Assembly: GCF_030407165.1 (NCBI RefSeq)
Contig: NZ_CP129111.1
Location: 1,426,001 to 1,490,000, forward strand
DNA: 64,000 bases
Origin: Fontisubflavum oceani
Lineage (GTDB): Bacteria; Pseudomonadota; Alphaproteobacteria; Rhodobacterales; Rhodobacteraceae
Reading direction: 5' to 3'
Below the pieces are notes generated by a model. That model did no database searches, had not been told where the DNA came from, and saw only the letters and a list, made by a program, of their open reading frames with translations. Every line of letters begins with the position of its first letter. The stretch's first letter is position 1. A program made the position numbers and the translations under genes. Of this stretch, positions 24,555 through 34,582 are shown one piece after another.

Positions 24555-25871
24555 ATGAGCGATACACATGCCCATAACGCTTCTTTCGTGCGGGAAACCA
24601 TGTTGCCAGAAGTGGCACCGCCCGCAACCCAAACCGGTGTGATCAAATGGGTTCGGGAGAACCTGTTTTCGTCCTGGTTGAATGCCTTGCTGACGATCAT
24701 CTCGCTTTACGTGATCTATTATGTTCTCAGCCATACGCTCGGCTGGATGCTCTATGGGATTTGGGATGCGGGATCGCTTTCCGAGTGCCGTGAGATTCGC
24801 GACGAAATTTATGGCGCGGATGCCAGTGTCGCCTGTTGGGCGGTTCTGGCGGATCGTTGGGATCAGTTGCTCTTCGGCTTCTACCCGCAAGATCTCTATT
24901 GGCGACCGGTATTGGCGCTTCTGGTGTTCTTTGTCGCCGTCGCTCCGATCCTGTTTGAGAATGTGCCACGGAAGCTGTTTTACGTCACAGCAGTCGCGCC
25001 GTTTCTCTGCTTCTGGCTGATCTGGGGCGGCTCGATCTGGACACCGATTGCCGTGGCTCTTGGCTTTGTGATTGGCGGCGTGATCATCCGATTTGGTGAT
25101 GAGATCCTGGGGTCACTCGGTGCAACCATCGCCGGGCTTGTTGTGCCAATCCTCTATTGGCTGTTCTTCGCAGGCCCGGTCGCAGGTGGGCTTTCGGCCA
25201 TCGCGCCGATTGAGATGCAATATGTCGCCTCCGATGAAATCGGCGGCTTCATGTTGGCCATCATCATCGGTGTGACCAGCATCATCTTGTCCTTCCCGCT
25301 AGGCATCGTTCTGGCGCTCGGACGGCAATCGGACCTGTTCATTATCAACAAGAGCTGCGTGTTCTTCATTGAGGTGATCCGCAGTGTGCCGTTGATTGTG
25401 TGGCTCTTCACCGCGTCGCTGCTTCTGAACTACTTCCTGCCGCCTGGCACCAATTTTGACCTGCTTCTGCGGGTGATCATCATGGTGACCTTCTTCGCCT
25501 CGGCCTATATGGCCGAAGTGATCCGCGGCGGGCTCGCGGCATTGCCCAGAGGTCAGTATGAAGGCGCGGATAGTCTGGGCCTGAATTACTGGCAGTCGAT
25601 GCAGCTGATCATCTTGCCTCAGGCGCTGAAGATCTCGATCCCAGGGATCGTGAACACCTTCATTGGCGTCTTCAAAGACACCACATTGGTGGTCTTTGTG
25701 GGCCTGAGTGATCCCATCGGGTTCTCCAACCTGATCCGTGCCACAACCGATTGGAACGGCATCTATTGGGAACTCTTCATCTTCATTGGGGCGTGTTTCT
25801 TCATCTGCTGTTTCGCGATGTCGAAATACTCGCAATTCCTGGAGCGCAAGCTCCGCACCGACCATCGTTAA
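24555..25871 (+). CDS. aapM: general L-amino acid ABC transporter permease AapM
   Basis: The second permease, 438 residues, starting one base after the aapQ stop. The C-terminal permease domain contains the EAA loop AEVIRGGLAALPRGQYEGADSLGL. A long N-terminal region with extra membrane spans is typical of AapM. Confidence 0.93.
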   Translation: MSDTHAHNASFVRETMLPEVAPPATQTGVIKWVRENLFSSWLNALLTIISLYVIYYVLSHTLGWMLYGIWDAGSLSECREIRDEIYGADASVACWAVLADRWDQLLFGFYPQDLYWRPVLALLVFFVAVAPILFENVPRKLFYVTAVAPFLCFWLIWGGSIWTPIAVALGFVIGGVIIRFGDEILGSLGATIAGLVVPILYWLFFAGPVAGGLSAIAPIEMQYVASDEIGGFMLAIIIGVTSIILSFPLGIVLALGRQSDLFIINKSCVFFIEVIRSVPLIVWLFTASLLLNYFLPPGTNFDLLLRVIIMVTFFASAYMAEVIRGGLAALPRGQYEGADSLGLNYWQSMQLIILPQALKISIPGIVNTFIGVFKDTTLVVFVGLSDPIGFSNLIRATTDWNGIYWELFIFIGACFFICCFAMSKYSQFLERKLRTDHR

Positions 25872-25883
25872 GGAGACGTCTCA

Positions 25884-26687
25884 ATGACTGACGCTCAAAC
25901 TTCTTCCATCGCGGATCGGGAAATCGACCGTAGCCATATGACCGTCTCCGATGAGGTGGCCATTGAAATCCAAGGCATGAACAAGTGGTACGGCACGTTC
26001 CATGTGCTGCGCGACATCAACCTGACCGTGAACCAGGGCGAACGGATCGTGATTTGCGGGCCCTCTGGCTCGGGCAAATCCACCTTGATCCGCTGCATCA
26101 ATGCCTTGGAAGAGCACCAGCAGGGCTCGATCACGGTTGATGGCACGCTCCTGTCGAATGACCTGAAAAACATCGACAAGATTCGGTCCGAGGTTGGGAT
26201 GTGCTTCCAGCATTTCAATCTCTTCCCGCATCTGACGATCCTGGAGAACTGCACGCTGGCCCCGATCTGGGTGCGGAAGACGCCCAAGAAAGAGGCCGAG
26301 GAAACAGCTATGTATTTCCTCAACAAGGTCAAAATCCCAGAACAAGCCGACAAGTACCCCGGTCAGCTTTCGGGTGGGCAGCAGCAGCGGGTGGCCATTG
26401 CGCGCTCGCTCTGCATGCGGCCGCGGATCATGCTCTTTGACGAGCCGACCTCGGCGCTTGACCCTGAGATGATCAAAGAGGTGCTGGACACGATGATCCA
26501 GCTCGCCGAGGAGGGCATGACCATGCTCTGCGTGACCCATGAGATGGGCTTTGCGCGGCAGGTCGCCAACCGAGTGATCTTCATGGACCAAGGGCAGATC
26601 GTGGAGCAGAACGAGCCGGAGGAGTTCTTCATGAACCCCAAATCCGAACGGACGCAGCTGTTCCTGAGCCAGATCCTCGGTCACTGA
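25884..26687 (+). CDS. aapP: general L-amino acid ABC transporter ATP-binding protein AapP
   Basis: A 267-residue ATPase with Walker A GPSGSGKST (59-67), signature LSGGQ (162-166) and Walker B IMLFDEP (182-188). It follows an AAGGAGACG site and closes the operon ahead of a strong terminator. Confidence 0.96.
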   Translation: MTDAQTSSIADREIDRSHMTVSDEVAIEIQGMNKWYGTFHVLRDINLTVNQGERIVICGPSGSGKSTLIRCINALEEHQQGSITVDGTLLSNDLKNIDKIRSEVGMCFQHFNLFPHLTILENCTLAPIWVRKTPKKEAEETAMYFLNKVKIPEQADKYPGQLSGGQQQRVAIARSLCMRPRIMLFDEPTSALDPEMIKEVLDTMIQLAEEGMTMLCVTHEMGFARQVANRVIFMDQGQIVEQNEPEEFFMNPKSERTQLFLSQILGH

Positions 26688-26708
26688 TCTTACCGTTTGG
26701 TAAGCTGA

Positions 26709-26742
26709 AAGCCCCCGGAAGCTCTTCCGGGGGCTTCGTTTT
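26709..26742 (+). terminator. rho-independent terminator after aapP
   Basis: A perfect 12-bp stem AAGCCCCCGGAA/TTCCGGGGGCTT (26709-26736) with a GCTC loop, followed by CGTTTT. It also abuts the end of the convergent GNAT gene. Confidence 0.92.
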
Positions 26743-27169
26743 AGCCGGGTGTGTATGTCATTCGCAGAACATATTGCCCCGAGGCATCATCGAGCCGCTC
26801 GGCCCCCTCGGTAAGGCCATAACGGGTATAGAACTGGCGTGCCCTCGTGTTTTCGCGAAACACATCCAACTCCAACCGGCCTTTGCGTTGTACGGCCTGA
26901 TCCATGAGCGCTTGGCCGATGCCATGACCATGATGTTCGGGCCGTAAAAACAACCCGCCGACTTCGTGGCCAATTAGGGCTATGAAGCCGATGGGTATGC
27001 CGTCCTTTTCGGCCACCCAAATCTCGGCCATGTCCAACAACGTGTCCCGGATCAGGCTTTCGGCCTCACTCATGAACTCGGAGCCTAGAAATGGATGCGC
27101 AACCGCGCTTGTGTCACGCCAGATCGACATGACGGCCTGCTTATCGGCAGGCAAATAAGGTCTGATCAT
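26741..27169 (-). CDS. GNAT-family N-acetyltransferase
   Basis: A 142-residue acetyltransferase. Motif A is VGGLFLRPEHHGHGIGQALM, in which the HGHGIG turn would bind acetyl-CoA, followed by LDVFRENTRARQFYTRYGL. The substrate is unknown. It is convergent with aapP and not obviously in an operon. The 212 bases upstream (27170-27381) hold no gene I can support. Confidence 0.85.
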   Translation of the reverse strand: MIRPYLPADKQAVMSIWRDTSAVAHPFLGSEFMSEAESLIRDTLLDMAEIWVAEKDGIPIGFIALIGHEVGGLFLRPEHHGHGIGQALMDQAVQRKGRLELDVFRENTRARQFYTRYGLTEGAERLDDASGQYVLRMTYTPG

Positions 27170-27381
27170 CTGTCAGATATCCTTTGATGTGCCGTTCTTG
27201 GAAGAGCGGCAATTACTTGAGTCTTGGAAAAGCACATCGTCAAAGCGACCGGTCCCACGTCGTGGGCGGCGTTTGCGTTCTCAGATTGTGCAGGGGCGCA
27301 AGCTGCGACCGATCAAAGGCGAGACATCAAATCTCCGTTTCAGACGATGAGCAGATTAGGGGGCAGTTGCGCCGACCGCAA

Positions 27382-27897
27382 TCAGCTTGGTTCCGGCTTC
27401 AAATCGCGGGGTACCGTAAAGGCGATGACCTCGCCCATGCCCGGCTCGATCTGCGCCCAGTTTTCCACTTCGAACCGCAGGATCAGGCTGGCCCCCGTCG
27501 GGTAAAACCCGAATTTCGGATGGGTCGGCGGTGTGGCGCATAGCGCATAGGCGATGCTGCCAATACCGGGGTTATGCCCAATGATCGCCAGAGGGCTGGT
27601 GTCAGCTTGTTGGATTTTGGAGAGGATCGCCGCGGGATCAGCGTGGTAAATCGCGTTGGAATAGGATGCCGTGACCGGATCGGGCAACTGGCTAGCAATC
27701 CCGCTCCAGGTCTCTTGAGTGCGCCGCGCGGTGGAGCAGATCACCTGCTCAGGGTTGATGCCCTGAGTGTTGAGCCATGCGCCGATCCGCGGGGCCGCGC
27801 GCCGCCCGCGATCATTCAGAGGCCGGTCATGATCGTCCAAGAGGGGATTGTCCCAATCGGATTTCGCGTGGCGGATCAGAACAAGGGTCAAGCTCAT
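27382..27897 (-). CDS. SixA-like histidine phosphatase
   Basis: A 171-residue phosphohistidine-phosphatase-like protein with the catalytic RHAKS (Arg9-His10) and a second active-site GHNP (107-110). E. coli SixA removes phosphate from HPt domains or PtsN-type proteins; the target here is unknown. The frame extends to 28035, but ATG 27897, overlapping the upstream gene's stop, fits the family. The product is short, as expected for SixA. Confidence 0.85.
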   Translation of the reverse strand: MSLTLVLIRHAKSDWDNPLLDDHDRPLNDRGRRAAPRIGAWLNTQGINPEQVICSTARRTQETWSGIASQLPDPVTASYSNAIYHADPAAILSKIQQADTSPLAIIGHNPGIGSIAYALCATPPTHPKFGFYPTGASLILRFEVENWAQIEPGMGEVIAFTVPRDLKPEPS

Positions 27898-28544
27898 GGG
27901 TGGAAACTCCGCATGTGAAAAGCCGATTGCGCGGGCAGGCGGCCATAGGATTGGCTCAGCGGGCAGGCCCGGCGGACGGCGCAGCCCTGCATCAGGCAAT
28001 CTGCACCGGCCTCCGTGTCCAGATACCCATGACACGCCGCTGTGTCATAGCCCTCCGATGTCAGGGCGTTCACGGGACAGGCGGTCAGGCATGGTTTGCT
28101 GCAACTCTCACAGGGGCGTTCAATGGGCGGTTGCGGGAGCTCAATCCGCTCTTTCAAGGCCAATGCCCCGCGATAGGAGACCATAAGCCCAGCCACATCG
28201 TGGACCAGGATCGTCACAGGGCTGGGCCAGGCGCGACCTGTACGCGTGGCCCATCGGATAAAGGGCGCATAGGGCGGGCCACCAAACGGAAACTGCGCCT
28301 TTGCGCCCAGGTCGCACGCGAGACGCCCAATCACCCGGCGGGACCAGCGGTCCATCCGGTCGGGTTTGCCGTCTGTGAACTCTGGCTCAGTGGTGACATG
28401 AGCCCAAAAGCCCGGCTCCCGCGGGCCAAGCAGGACGAGCGTTTCTGTCCCTTTCGGTGCCGCATCCTCTGGCGTGGGGTGAAATGCCCCGAAGACATCA
28501 AGATGCAGGTCGTGAACAGCGCGGGTCAGGCTCTCGTAATCCAT
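27894..28544 (-). CDS. ferredoxin-like 4Fe-4S protein
   Basis: A 216-residue protein with a C-terminal cysteine cluster C145xxC148xxxC152xxxC156P followed by further cysteines (CHGY, CLMQGC, RRACP), reminiscent of the iron-sulfur end of QueG-type proteins. The N-terminal 130 residues carry no motif I recognise. It lies between argB and the SixA-like gene, overlapping the latter by 4 bases. Function unknown; an electron-transfer role is inference. Confidence 0.7.
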   Translation of the reverse strand: MDYESLTRAVHDLHLDVFGAFHPTPEDAAPKGTETLVLLGPREPGFWAHVTTEPEFTDGKPDRMDRWSRRVIGRLACDLGAKAQFPFGGPPYAPFIRWATRTGRAWPSPVTILVHDVAGLMVSYRGALALKERIELPQPPIERPCESCSKPCLTACPVNALTSEGYDTAACHGYLDTEAGADCLMQGCAVRRACPLSQSYGRLPAQSAFHMRSFHP

Positions 28545-28583
28545 CTACACACCCTGTCGGGCCGGGCCACGACACGCAAGGTG

Positions 28584-29444
28584 TCAGGCGCGGATGATGC
28601 TGCCCGCGCCATGTTCGGTGAACAGCTCCAACAACACCGCGTTCGAAACCCGACCATCAACGATCACACAGGCGCGCACGCCGTTTCTGACGGCATGCAG
28701 AGCAGTTTCGGTTTTGGGGATCATGCCGCCCGCAATGGTGCCGTCCTTGGTCATCGCTTCGACATCCGAGACACTCAACTCGGTCACCACCTCGCCATCG
28801 GCGTTCTTCACACCCGCGACATCGGTCAGAAGCAACAGGCGATCCGCCTTCAGAGCCGCAGCAATCGCGCCCGCGGCCGTGTCGCCATTGACGTTGAAAG
28901 TCTCCCCATTCCGGCCAGCGCCAAGAGGGGCGACAACCGGGATCATGTTGTCTTTGAACAGGTTCAACAGCACATCCGGCGTCATCTCAGCGGGCTCGCC
29001 GACAAAGCCCAGTTTCGGGTCGGCCGGATCACAGATCATCAAATTCGCATCTTTGCCGCTTAGCCCGACGGCCCGCCCGCCTTGGGCGTTGATCGCTTGC
29101 ACGATGCGTTTATTGACGGTGCCCGAAAGCACCATTTCGACGACTTCCACGGTGGCGGTATCGCTCACTCGTTTGCCGTCGGCAAACTCCGAGACAACAC
29201 CAAGCTTGCTCAGCATCTCGTTGATCATTGGGCCGCCGCCATGAACGATCACCGGATTCACCCCGACTTGCTGCAAAAGTACGATATCGCGGGCGAAACT
29301 AGCCATCGCAGTGTCATCGCCCATCGCGTGACCGCCAAATTTGATCACCACGGTCGCATCATCATAGCGCTGTAGGAAAGGCAGCGCTTCGGAAAGCGTG
29401 CGGGCGGTGGCAAGGTAATCCCGGCTCATGGTTTGTTTCTTCAT
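28584..29444 (-). CDS. argB: acetylglutamate kinase
   Basis: The second step of arginine biosynthesis, phosphorylating N-acetylglutamate. The 286-residue product has VIKFGGHAM, the substrate loop VIVHGGGPMI, and the ATP-site region MIPKTETALHAV. The GAGG site 8 bases before ATG 29444 supports the start. It follows engB in the yidC-MOSC-engB-argB run typical of this family. Confidence 0.95.
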   Translation of the reverse strand: MKKQTMSRDYLATARTLSEALPFLQRYDDATVVIKFGGHAMGDDTAMASFARDIVLLQQVGVNPVIVHGGGPMINEMLSKLGVVSEFADGKRVSDTATVEVVEMVLSGTVNKRIVQAINAQGGRAVGLSGKDANLMICDPADPKLGFVGEPAEMTPDVLLNLFKDNMIPVVAPLGAGRNGETFNVNGDTAAGAIAAALKADRLLLLTDVAGVKNADGEVVTELSVSDVEAMTKDGTIAGGMIPKTETALHAVRNGVRACVIVDGRVSNAVLLELFTEHGAGSIIRA

Positions 29445-29503
29445 CGCTTCGGCCTCATGGTCGCGTCTTGTTACGGCAAGTGGCCGAGGCTGCCAAGACC
29501 GGC

Positions 29504-30157
29504 TCAGTCGAGCGTCGCGATGATGCTGCGGAGCGTTTCAATCCCATCCCCCTTTTCCGAAGAGGTCAGAACCAGTTCGGGGAAGGCGGCGGGATGTTTT
29601 GATAAGGCATTGCGCACTTGTGTCAGGATCTTCTCACGATCCTTGTCTTTCACCTTATCGGCTTTGGTCATCACCACTTGAAACGTCACCGCGGCCTTGT
29701 CGAGAAGCGTCATGATCTCTTCATCCACGGGTTTCACGCCATGGCGCGTGTCGATCAAGACAAATGCCCGGCGGAGGCTTGCGCGGCCCGCAAGATAGGC
29801 TTTGAGCAGGCGTTGCCATTTTTCGACAACCGCGACCGGCGCGTTCGCAAAACCGTAGCCGGGCAGGTCGACGAGATAATGGCTCTCGGCGAGGGTGAAG
29901 AAATTGATTTCTTGCGTTCGACCGGGGGTGTTGGAGGCCCGGGCCAGAGCTTTTCGACCAGTCAACGCATTGATGAGCGTTGATTTTCCAACATTCGAAC
30001 GACCGGCAAAGCAGACCTCTATGCGATCGGCGGGCGGCATCCCATCCATCGCAACGACACCTTTCAGGAAATCGCCGCCCGTCGCGAAGAGCTTCCGGCC
30101 CCGCTCCCGCGTGATCGCGTCAGGTGCTTCCGCCAATGGGAAGGGGAGGGTGCTCAT
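29504..30157 (-). CDS. engB: ribosome biogenesis GTPase YihA/YsxC (EngB)
   Basis: A 217-residue GTPase needed for 50S assembly. G1 is GRSNVGKST (52-60), G3 DLPGYG and G4 TKAD. It overlaps the MOSC gene by 4 bases and is followed by argB. Confidence 0.95.
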   Translation of the reverse strand: MSTLPFPLAEAPDAITRERGRKLFATGGDFLKGVVAMDGMPPADRIEVCFAGRSNVGKSTLINALTGRKALARASNTPGRTQEINFFTLAESHYLVDLPGYGFANAPVAVVEKWQRLLKAYLAGRASLRRAFVLIDTRHGVKPVDEEIMTLLDKAAVTFQVVMTKADKVKDKDREKILTQVRNALSKHPAAFPELVLTSSEKGDGIETLRSIIATLD

Positions 30158-30894
30158 GAGAGCACATCAACGGGCATATCTGTGGTGATCTCGCCACCCT
30201 TTGAAACCCGAGCATAGACGCCGAAATTCGTATGCCCCCAACCGTTTTGCAGCGCGCCTAACGTATTCGCATCGCGCCGCCCGGTTTCAGGGTTCGCTTC
30301 TGTCGCGCGGCACCGGCCGATGGGTTCGACGATCTCCAATGCAGCATCGCCTATGCGGAGCGTTTTGCCGACGAGGTCGAACTCCTCCCAAGGTGCCAAC
30401 CCGTCCAGCCAAAAGTTGCCGCGAAACCGGCGCGGATCGAGCTGCATGCCGATTTTTTGCGACAGTGCCCGGAGCGACGACAGGTTGAGCACCGAGACAG
30501 ATGCAAAGGGCGCATCGCTCATCCCTTGCTCCGGCGATTTGACCAGGGCCGCTGGTGCAGCGCGGTTCTCTGGATAGATCGGGCGGAGCCAGTCGAAAAG
30601 TGTCGCGGGGTCGCCTGCGGGGGTGACGGTCAGGTCTGGTTGGTCCGGGTGGCTGAGATGGATCACATCGCCGTCGACCCGCGCCGTGATCGCCATCAAG
30701 CCCGGCCCTTTCGCCCCACGTAGGAAGTTGCGGCAAGACCGCCAGCCATCAGATGCGTCGCCACCATCCTCCAGCACCGCCCAGGCTCGATCCAACGGCA
30801 GCGGGCGGTCCGGGCTCAAAGTAATCCGATCAAGCGCCTCCGCTCCGATCCCCTTGATCGGATGGCGCCAGATATGGGCGAGTGTGACGCTCAT
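30154..30894 (-). CDS. MOSC domain-containing protein
   Basis: A 246-residue protein with the MOSC fold, a likely sulfur-carrier or molybdenum-cofactor-related domain. The N-terminal beta-barrel part (IWRHPIKGIGAEALDRI) and the conserved RFRGNFWLDGLAPWEE and GRCRATEANPETGRRD (with the key Cys) are visible. It overlaps yidC and engB by 4 bases each. Its role in this run is not established. Confidence 0.85.
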   Translation of the reverse strand: MSVTLAHIWRHPIKGIGAEALDRITLSPDRPLPLDRAWAVLEDGGDASDGWRSCRNFLRGAKGPGLMAITARVDGDVIHLSHPDQPDLTVTPAGDPATLFDWLRPIYPENRAAPAALVKSPEQGMSDAPFASVSVLNLSSLRALSQKIGMQLDPRRFRGNFWLDGLAPWEEFDLVGKTLRIGDAALEIVEPIGRCRATEANPETGRRDANTLGALQNGWGHTNFGVYARVSKGGEITTDMPVDVLS

Positions 30895-32723
30895 TTCTCG
30901 TCAGATTTCTTGCGTTGGAAGCCAGAGCGGATGTTGCCGAACACGTCCGGTTTGAAGCCCTGGCTCCGCATGATCGTGTATTGCTGCACAAAGGTGATTG
31001 TGTTGTTCGCAATCCAGTAGACCAATAGGCCGGACGCAAAACTGCCCAACATGAACATAAAGACCCAAGGCAGATAGGCGAAGATCATCGCTTGAGTCGG
31101 GTCTGTGGGTGCCGGGTTCAGCTTTTGCTGCAACCACATCGAAATGCCGAGCAAGAGCGGCAGGATGCCGATGAAGAGCAACGCCATGATCGTGCCTGGT
31201 TCGGGCGCGGCCCAAGGCAGAAGCCCGTAGAAGTTATAGATCGATGACGGGTCGGGCATCGACAGGTCGGTGAGCCACCCGAAGAAGGGCGCGTGCCGGA
31301 GCTCAAGCGTCACGAAGATCACTTTGTAGAGCGAGAAGAAGATCGGGATCTGCAGCAGAATCGGCAGACAGCCGGAGGCCGGATTGACCTTGTTCGTCTT
31401 GTAGAGCTCCATCATGCCCTGTTGGAGCTTCTGGCGGTCATCGCCTGCGCGTTCTTTCAGCTTCTCCATCTCAGGCTGAAGTTCTTTCATCTTCGCCATC
31501 GAGACATATGATTTGAACGCCAGCGGCAAGAGCAGCGCCTTGATAATCAGCGTCAAAGCGATGATCGCGACGCCCATATTGCCGATCAGTGCATTGAGAT
31601 TATGCAGCAGCCAGAAGATTGGCTTGGTCAGGAAATAGAACCATCCCCAGTCGATCGAGTCGAGGAAGCGCGCGATGCCGCCTTCGTTCTGGTAGTTGCG
31701 GATGGTCTCCCATTCCTTGGCACCGGCAAAAAGCTGGGTGCTGATCTGAGCGGTTTCACCGGGCGCGACGGTCATTGTCGGTAGGCGAGCTTCGGTTTGG
31801 TAGATGTCGCTGGACGGGACATAGCGCGTGACCGAGGTGAACGGCTGCGCTTCACCGGGGATCAGCGTGGTCATCCAGTATTTATCGGTGAAGCCGATCC
31901 AGCCGTTTTCCGCGACATCGACCACTTCAGCGGGGGTACCTTCGCGCTGAATGAAGTCCAAATCCGGGAGGTCGTCATAGGCAAGTTCGTCTAATGTGCC
32001 GTCCGACTTGCGAACGACGCCTTCGTGCAAGATGAAGAAGTTTTGCAGATCCGAGGGCAACCCATGGCGCGCAACGATGCCGTAGGGCGCCATGCGGGCG
32101 GAAGCATCGGTCGTGTTTTCGACCGATTGCGTGACCTGGAACATGAAGTCTTCGTCGATCGCGATGCTACGGCGGAAGATCAGGCCATTGCCATTGTCCC
32201 AGACCAAGGTGACAGGTGTCTCTGGTGTGAGCGTCTCGCCACTTTCGATTTGCCATTCGGTATTCGCGCCGGGCACATCTTCAAACGCCAAATCGCCGGC
32301 GGGGGCCCAGCCATAGAGGGCATAATACGCCTCGGATTCGCCGACGGGAGACAAGAGCGTGACGGTCGGGCTATCCTCTTCAAGGGTCTCGAAGTAGTTA
32401 TTCAGAGAAAGGTCATCGATCCGTCCGCCGACGAGCGAGATGGACCCGGAAACCGCGGGTGTCTCGATTGTGATCCGTTCAGCTTCGGCGAGGATGGTGG
32501 CGCGCGTCTCCGCATCGGTCGCCAATTGCGGCGCGTCCCCCGCATCCGCCACAGGCGGGGTCAGAGCCATTTCGGTACCGTTTTCATCCAGCACGGTCAC
32601 GGCAGGTGTGTCAGTGGTGTCTGTAACCATCGGATCAGGCGGAGGGAACAGCAAGAACCAGACAAGAATGACCAGAAAGCTTAGCGCTGTCGCAAGGATC
32701 AGGTTTCTATTCTGATCATCCAT
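30891..32723 (-). CDS. yidC: membrane protein insertase YidC
   Basis: A 610-residue insertase. It has an N-terminal membrane anchor (MDDQNRNLILATALSFL), a large periplasmic domain and a C-terminal five-helix Oxa1 core including MGVAIIALTLIIKALLLPLAFKS and PILLQIPIFFSLYKV. The start at 32723 matches the family; the open frame runs 10 codons further upstream. It leads the MOSC-engB-argB genes. The 213 bases upstream of it hold no gene. Confidence 0.96.
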   Translation of the reverse strand: MDDQNRNLILATALSFLVILVWFLLFPPPDPMVTDTTDTPAVTVLDENGTEMALTPPVADAGDAPQLATDAETRATILAEAERITIETPAVSGSISLVGGRIDDLSLNNYFETLEEDSPTVTLLSPVGESEAYYALYGWAPAGDLAFEDVPGANTEWQIESGETLTPETPVTLVWDNGNGLIFRRSIAIDEDFMFQVTQSVENTTDASARMAPYGIVARHGLPSDLQNFFILHEGVVRKSDGTLDELAYDDLPDLDFIQREGTPAEVVDVAENGWIGFTDKYWMTTLIPGEAQPFTSVTRYVPSSDIYQTEARLPTMTVAPGETAQISTQLFAGAKEWETIRNYQNEGGIARFLDSIDWGWFYFLTKPIFWLLHNLNALIGNMGVAIIALTLIIKALLLPLAFKSYVSMAKMKELQPEMEKLKERAGDDRQKLQQGMMELYKTNKVNPASGCLPILLQIPIFFSLYKVIFVTLELRHAPFFGWLTDLSMPDPSSIYNFYGLLPWAAPEPGTIMALLFIGILPLLLGISMWLQQKLNPAPTDPTQAMIFAYLPWVFMFMLGSFASGLLVYWIANNTITFVQQYTIMRSQGFKPDVFGNIRSGFQRKKSDEK

Positions 32724-32936
32724 CGTTGCAGACCATCCCTTGGTTGAAGTCACGGAGGTTCAACAGATTGGGGGTGGAAAGGTCAAGGGCTTTTCCCCCG
32801 TGACCAAAGGCGTCGTGCTCAGTTTTGCATCGGCGCGGGCCCTCGTTGCCATCACACCTATGACGCGGGCGGTCCGGCCAATGCTGCGTATCGGCCGATT
32901 AACGTCAGAAAATTGTTGGCATCCGAGGGGCTGCGA

Positions 32937-34490
32937 TCATCCGGCTTGACGACGAATACATGTGGGGGCGCCAAGCTTCTGGTTGTAAGCATGGACCCAC
33001 GCGATCGTGTCTTCGAACGGCATCGGGCGCGCGATACCAAACCCTTGAACATAGCCACAGCCAAGCTGAGCCAGTGTGCTATGTTCGCCAGCTGTCTCAA
33101 CCCCTTCGGCCAATGTATCCAGGCCCAAATGCTCCGCGAGGGACAAGATGGCCGAGACCATGGCGTACTGTGTCGGGTCTTCGTCGAGCTTGGTGACAAA
33201 TGAACGATCCATCTTGATCCGGTTTACATGGAAGCGCCGGATATTCGCGATGGAGGCTTGGCCCGTGCCAAAGTCGTCCAGGTCAAGATTAACCCCGTGC
33301 TGGGAAAGCAATTCGATGTTCCGGATGATGATGTCATCTTCCGATTGCGCGGCGACCGTTTCCAATATCTCGACCGTCAATCTATTCGGGCGGAGATCGA
33401 ACCGATCAACTTCCCATTTGATCCAATCCGCCAAGAGTGGGTCGCGCAGTTCTTCCGTTGAGAAATTCACCGCGACCGTCGCGATATCGAGTCTCGCCCT
33501 ATCCCAGCTTTTGAGCGCCGAGAGTGCATTGTAGAGCATGACTTTGCCGAGTCTGCTCATCTGCCCGGCTTCCGCGACTGCCCCAAGGAACTCCCCTGGC
33601 GCCAAGACACCATCTTCGGGGTGATGCCATCGCGCCAAGGCTTCGAAGCCGCTGATGAGGCCGGTGTCGGTGCAGATTTGCGGTTGATACCAAGCTTTAA
33701 TCTTGCCGTTGTTGAGAGCGGCTTCGACCTTGTCGACCAGATTAGCCTGCCTTTTGCGCTCTTGACCAAGTTGAGGGCAAAAGCAGCGTATGGCCGATGC
33801 CCCATGGCGGCGTGCGTCACCCAAGGCCATCTCTGCAGCGCTTAACATAGAGTCGCCTGTACGTGCAGGAGACATGTCGAGCGTGCAGTGGCCAAAAGAA
33901 GCCGAGACATGGGCGGTTGCGCCGCCAACTGAGATTGGCTTCTGAAGTACGTTCTGTAGCCTATGGATAAGAGGCAGAACCCGATCAACTTGGGCACTAT
34001 GGCTTGGGTGCAAGACGATGCCGAATTCGGTCTCTCCGATCCGCGCAATCATGCCGCCTTTCCCCAATGCCTCCCTCAGCCGAGTGGCTGCACAGCTTAG
34101 GATTTCATCTCCCAATTGGCGGTTCCACCGCTCGGCCACGGGACCCGACTTATCGATTCCGATTGCGATTGCGACGGTCGTATTGCCTGGGGCAGACGTC
34201 ACAGCGCGATCAATCATTGCCGTTAGAGCGGGCCGCCTTGGAAAACCAGTTGGCCCATCTACTGATTGTTGCAAAAGCGGGTCTTTAGGCCCGTGCTCCG
34301 CTTGGCCGAAAGCCTGCAGAGCAAGCAGCGTGGGAAGCAGGAAAGCCGTGACAAGGAGGAGATCCCAGTTGCCAAACCAGACCGCCGCGAGTGCAAGTAT
34401 CGGATAGAGCGCGAGGATTTCCACGCGAGACAGTCCCGCGCGAATGCCGTTGATCAAATCGGAACTGCGCAACAACCTAAGTCTCGGCAT
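32937..34490 (-). CDS. c-di-GMP phosphodiesterase (EAL) with degenerate GGDEF
   Basis: A 517-residue protein: one or two membrane helices (about 24-62), a GGDEF fold whose signature is degraded to IGETEF (151-156), and an intact EAL domain. EAL catalytic residues are visible: EAL motif at 283-285, DDFGTG (375-380), Lys396, Glu432, QGF (452-454). It should hydrolyse c-di-GMP, with the GGDEF half regulatory. ATG 34490, behind AAGGGA, was preferred over the upstream 34535. It lies between yidC and ttcA. Confidence 0.9.
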   Translation of the reverse strand: MPRLRLLRSSDLINGIRAGLSRVEILALYPILALAAVWFGNWDLLLVTAFLLPTLLALQAFGQAEHGPKDPLLQQSVDGPTGFPRRPALTAMIDRAVTSAPGNTTVAIAIGIDKSGPVAERWNRQLGDEILSCAATRLREALGKGGMIARIGETEFGIVLHPSHSAQVDRVLPLIHRLQNVLQKPISVGGATAHVSASFGHCTLDMSPARTGDSMLSAAEMALGDARRHGASAIRCFCPQLGQERKRQANLVDKVEAALNNGKIKAWYQPQICTDTGLISGFEALARWHHPEDGVLAPGEFLGAVAEAGQMSRLGKVMLYNALSALKSWDRARLDIATVAVNFSTEELRDPLLADWIKWEVDRFDLRPNRLTVEILETVAAQSEDDIIIRNIELLSQHGVNLDLDDFGTGQASIANIRRFHVNRIKMDRSFVTKLDEDPTQYAMVSAILSLAEHLGLDTLAEGVETAGEHSTLAQLGCGYVQGFGIARPMPFEDTIAWVHAYNQKLGAPTCIRRQAG

Positions 34491-34582
34491 GGCTATCCCT
34501 TCGGAATTCCATCCGACGGCTATGTCGGATCTCACCTTCCTCGCTAAGGCAAACTGCCTGACAGGCTCTTAACGCTGCGATC

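Noticed and set aside
27184..27543. Plus-strand open frames of about 93-119 codons upstream of the GNAT gene
   Set aside because: They run into the SixA-like gene on the opposite strand and show no homology-like features.
27777..29063. 428-codon plus-strand open frame across the SixA-like, ferredoxin-like and argB genes
   Set aside because: Antisense to three well supported genes and without recognisable domains.
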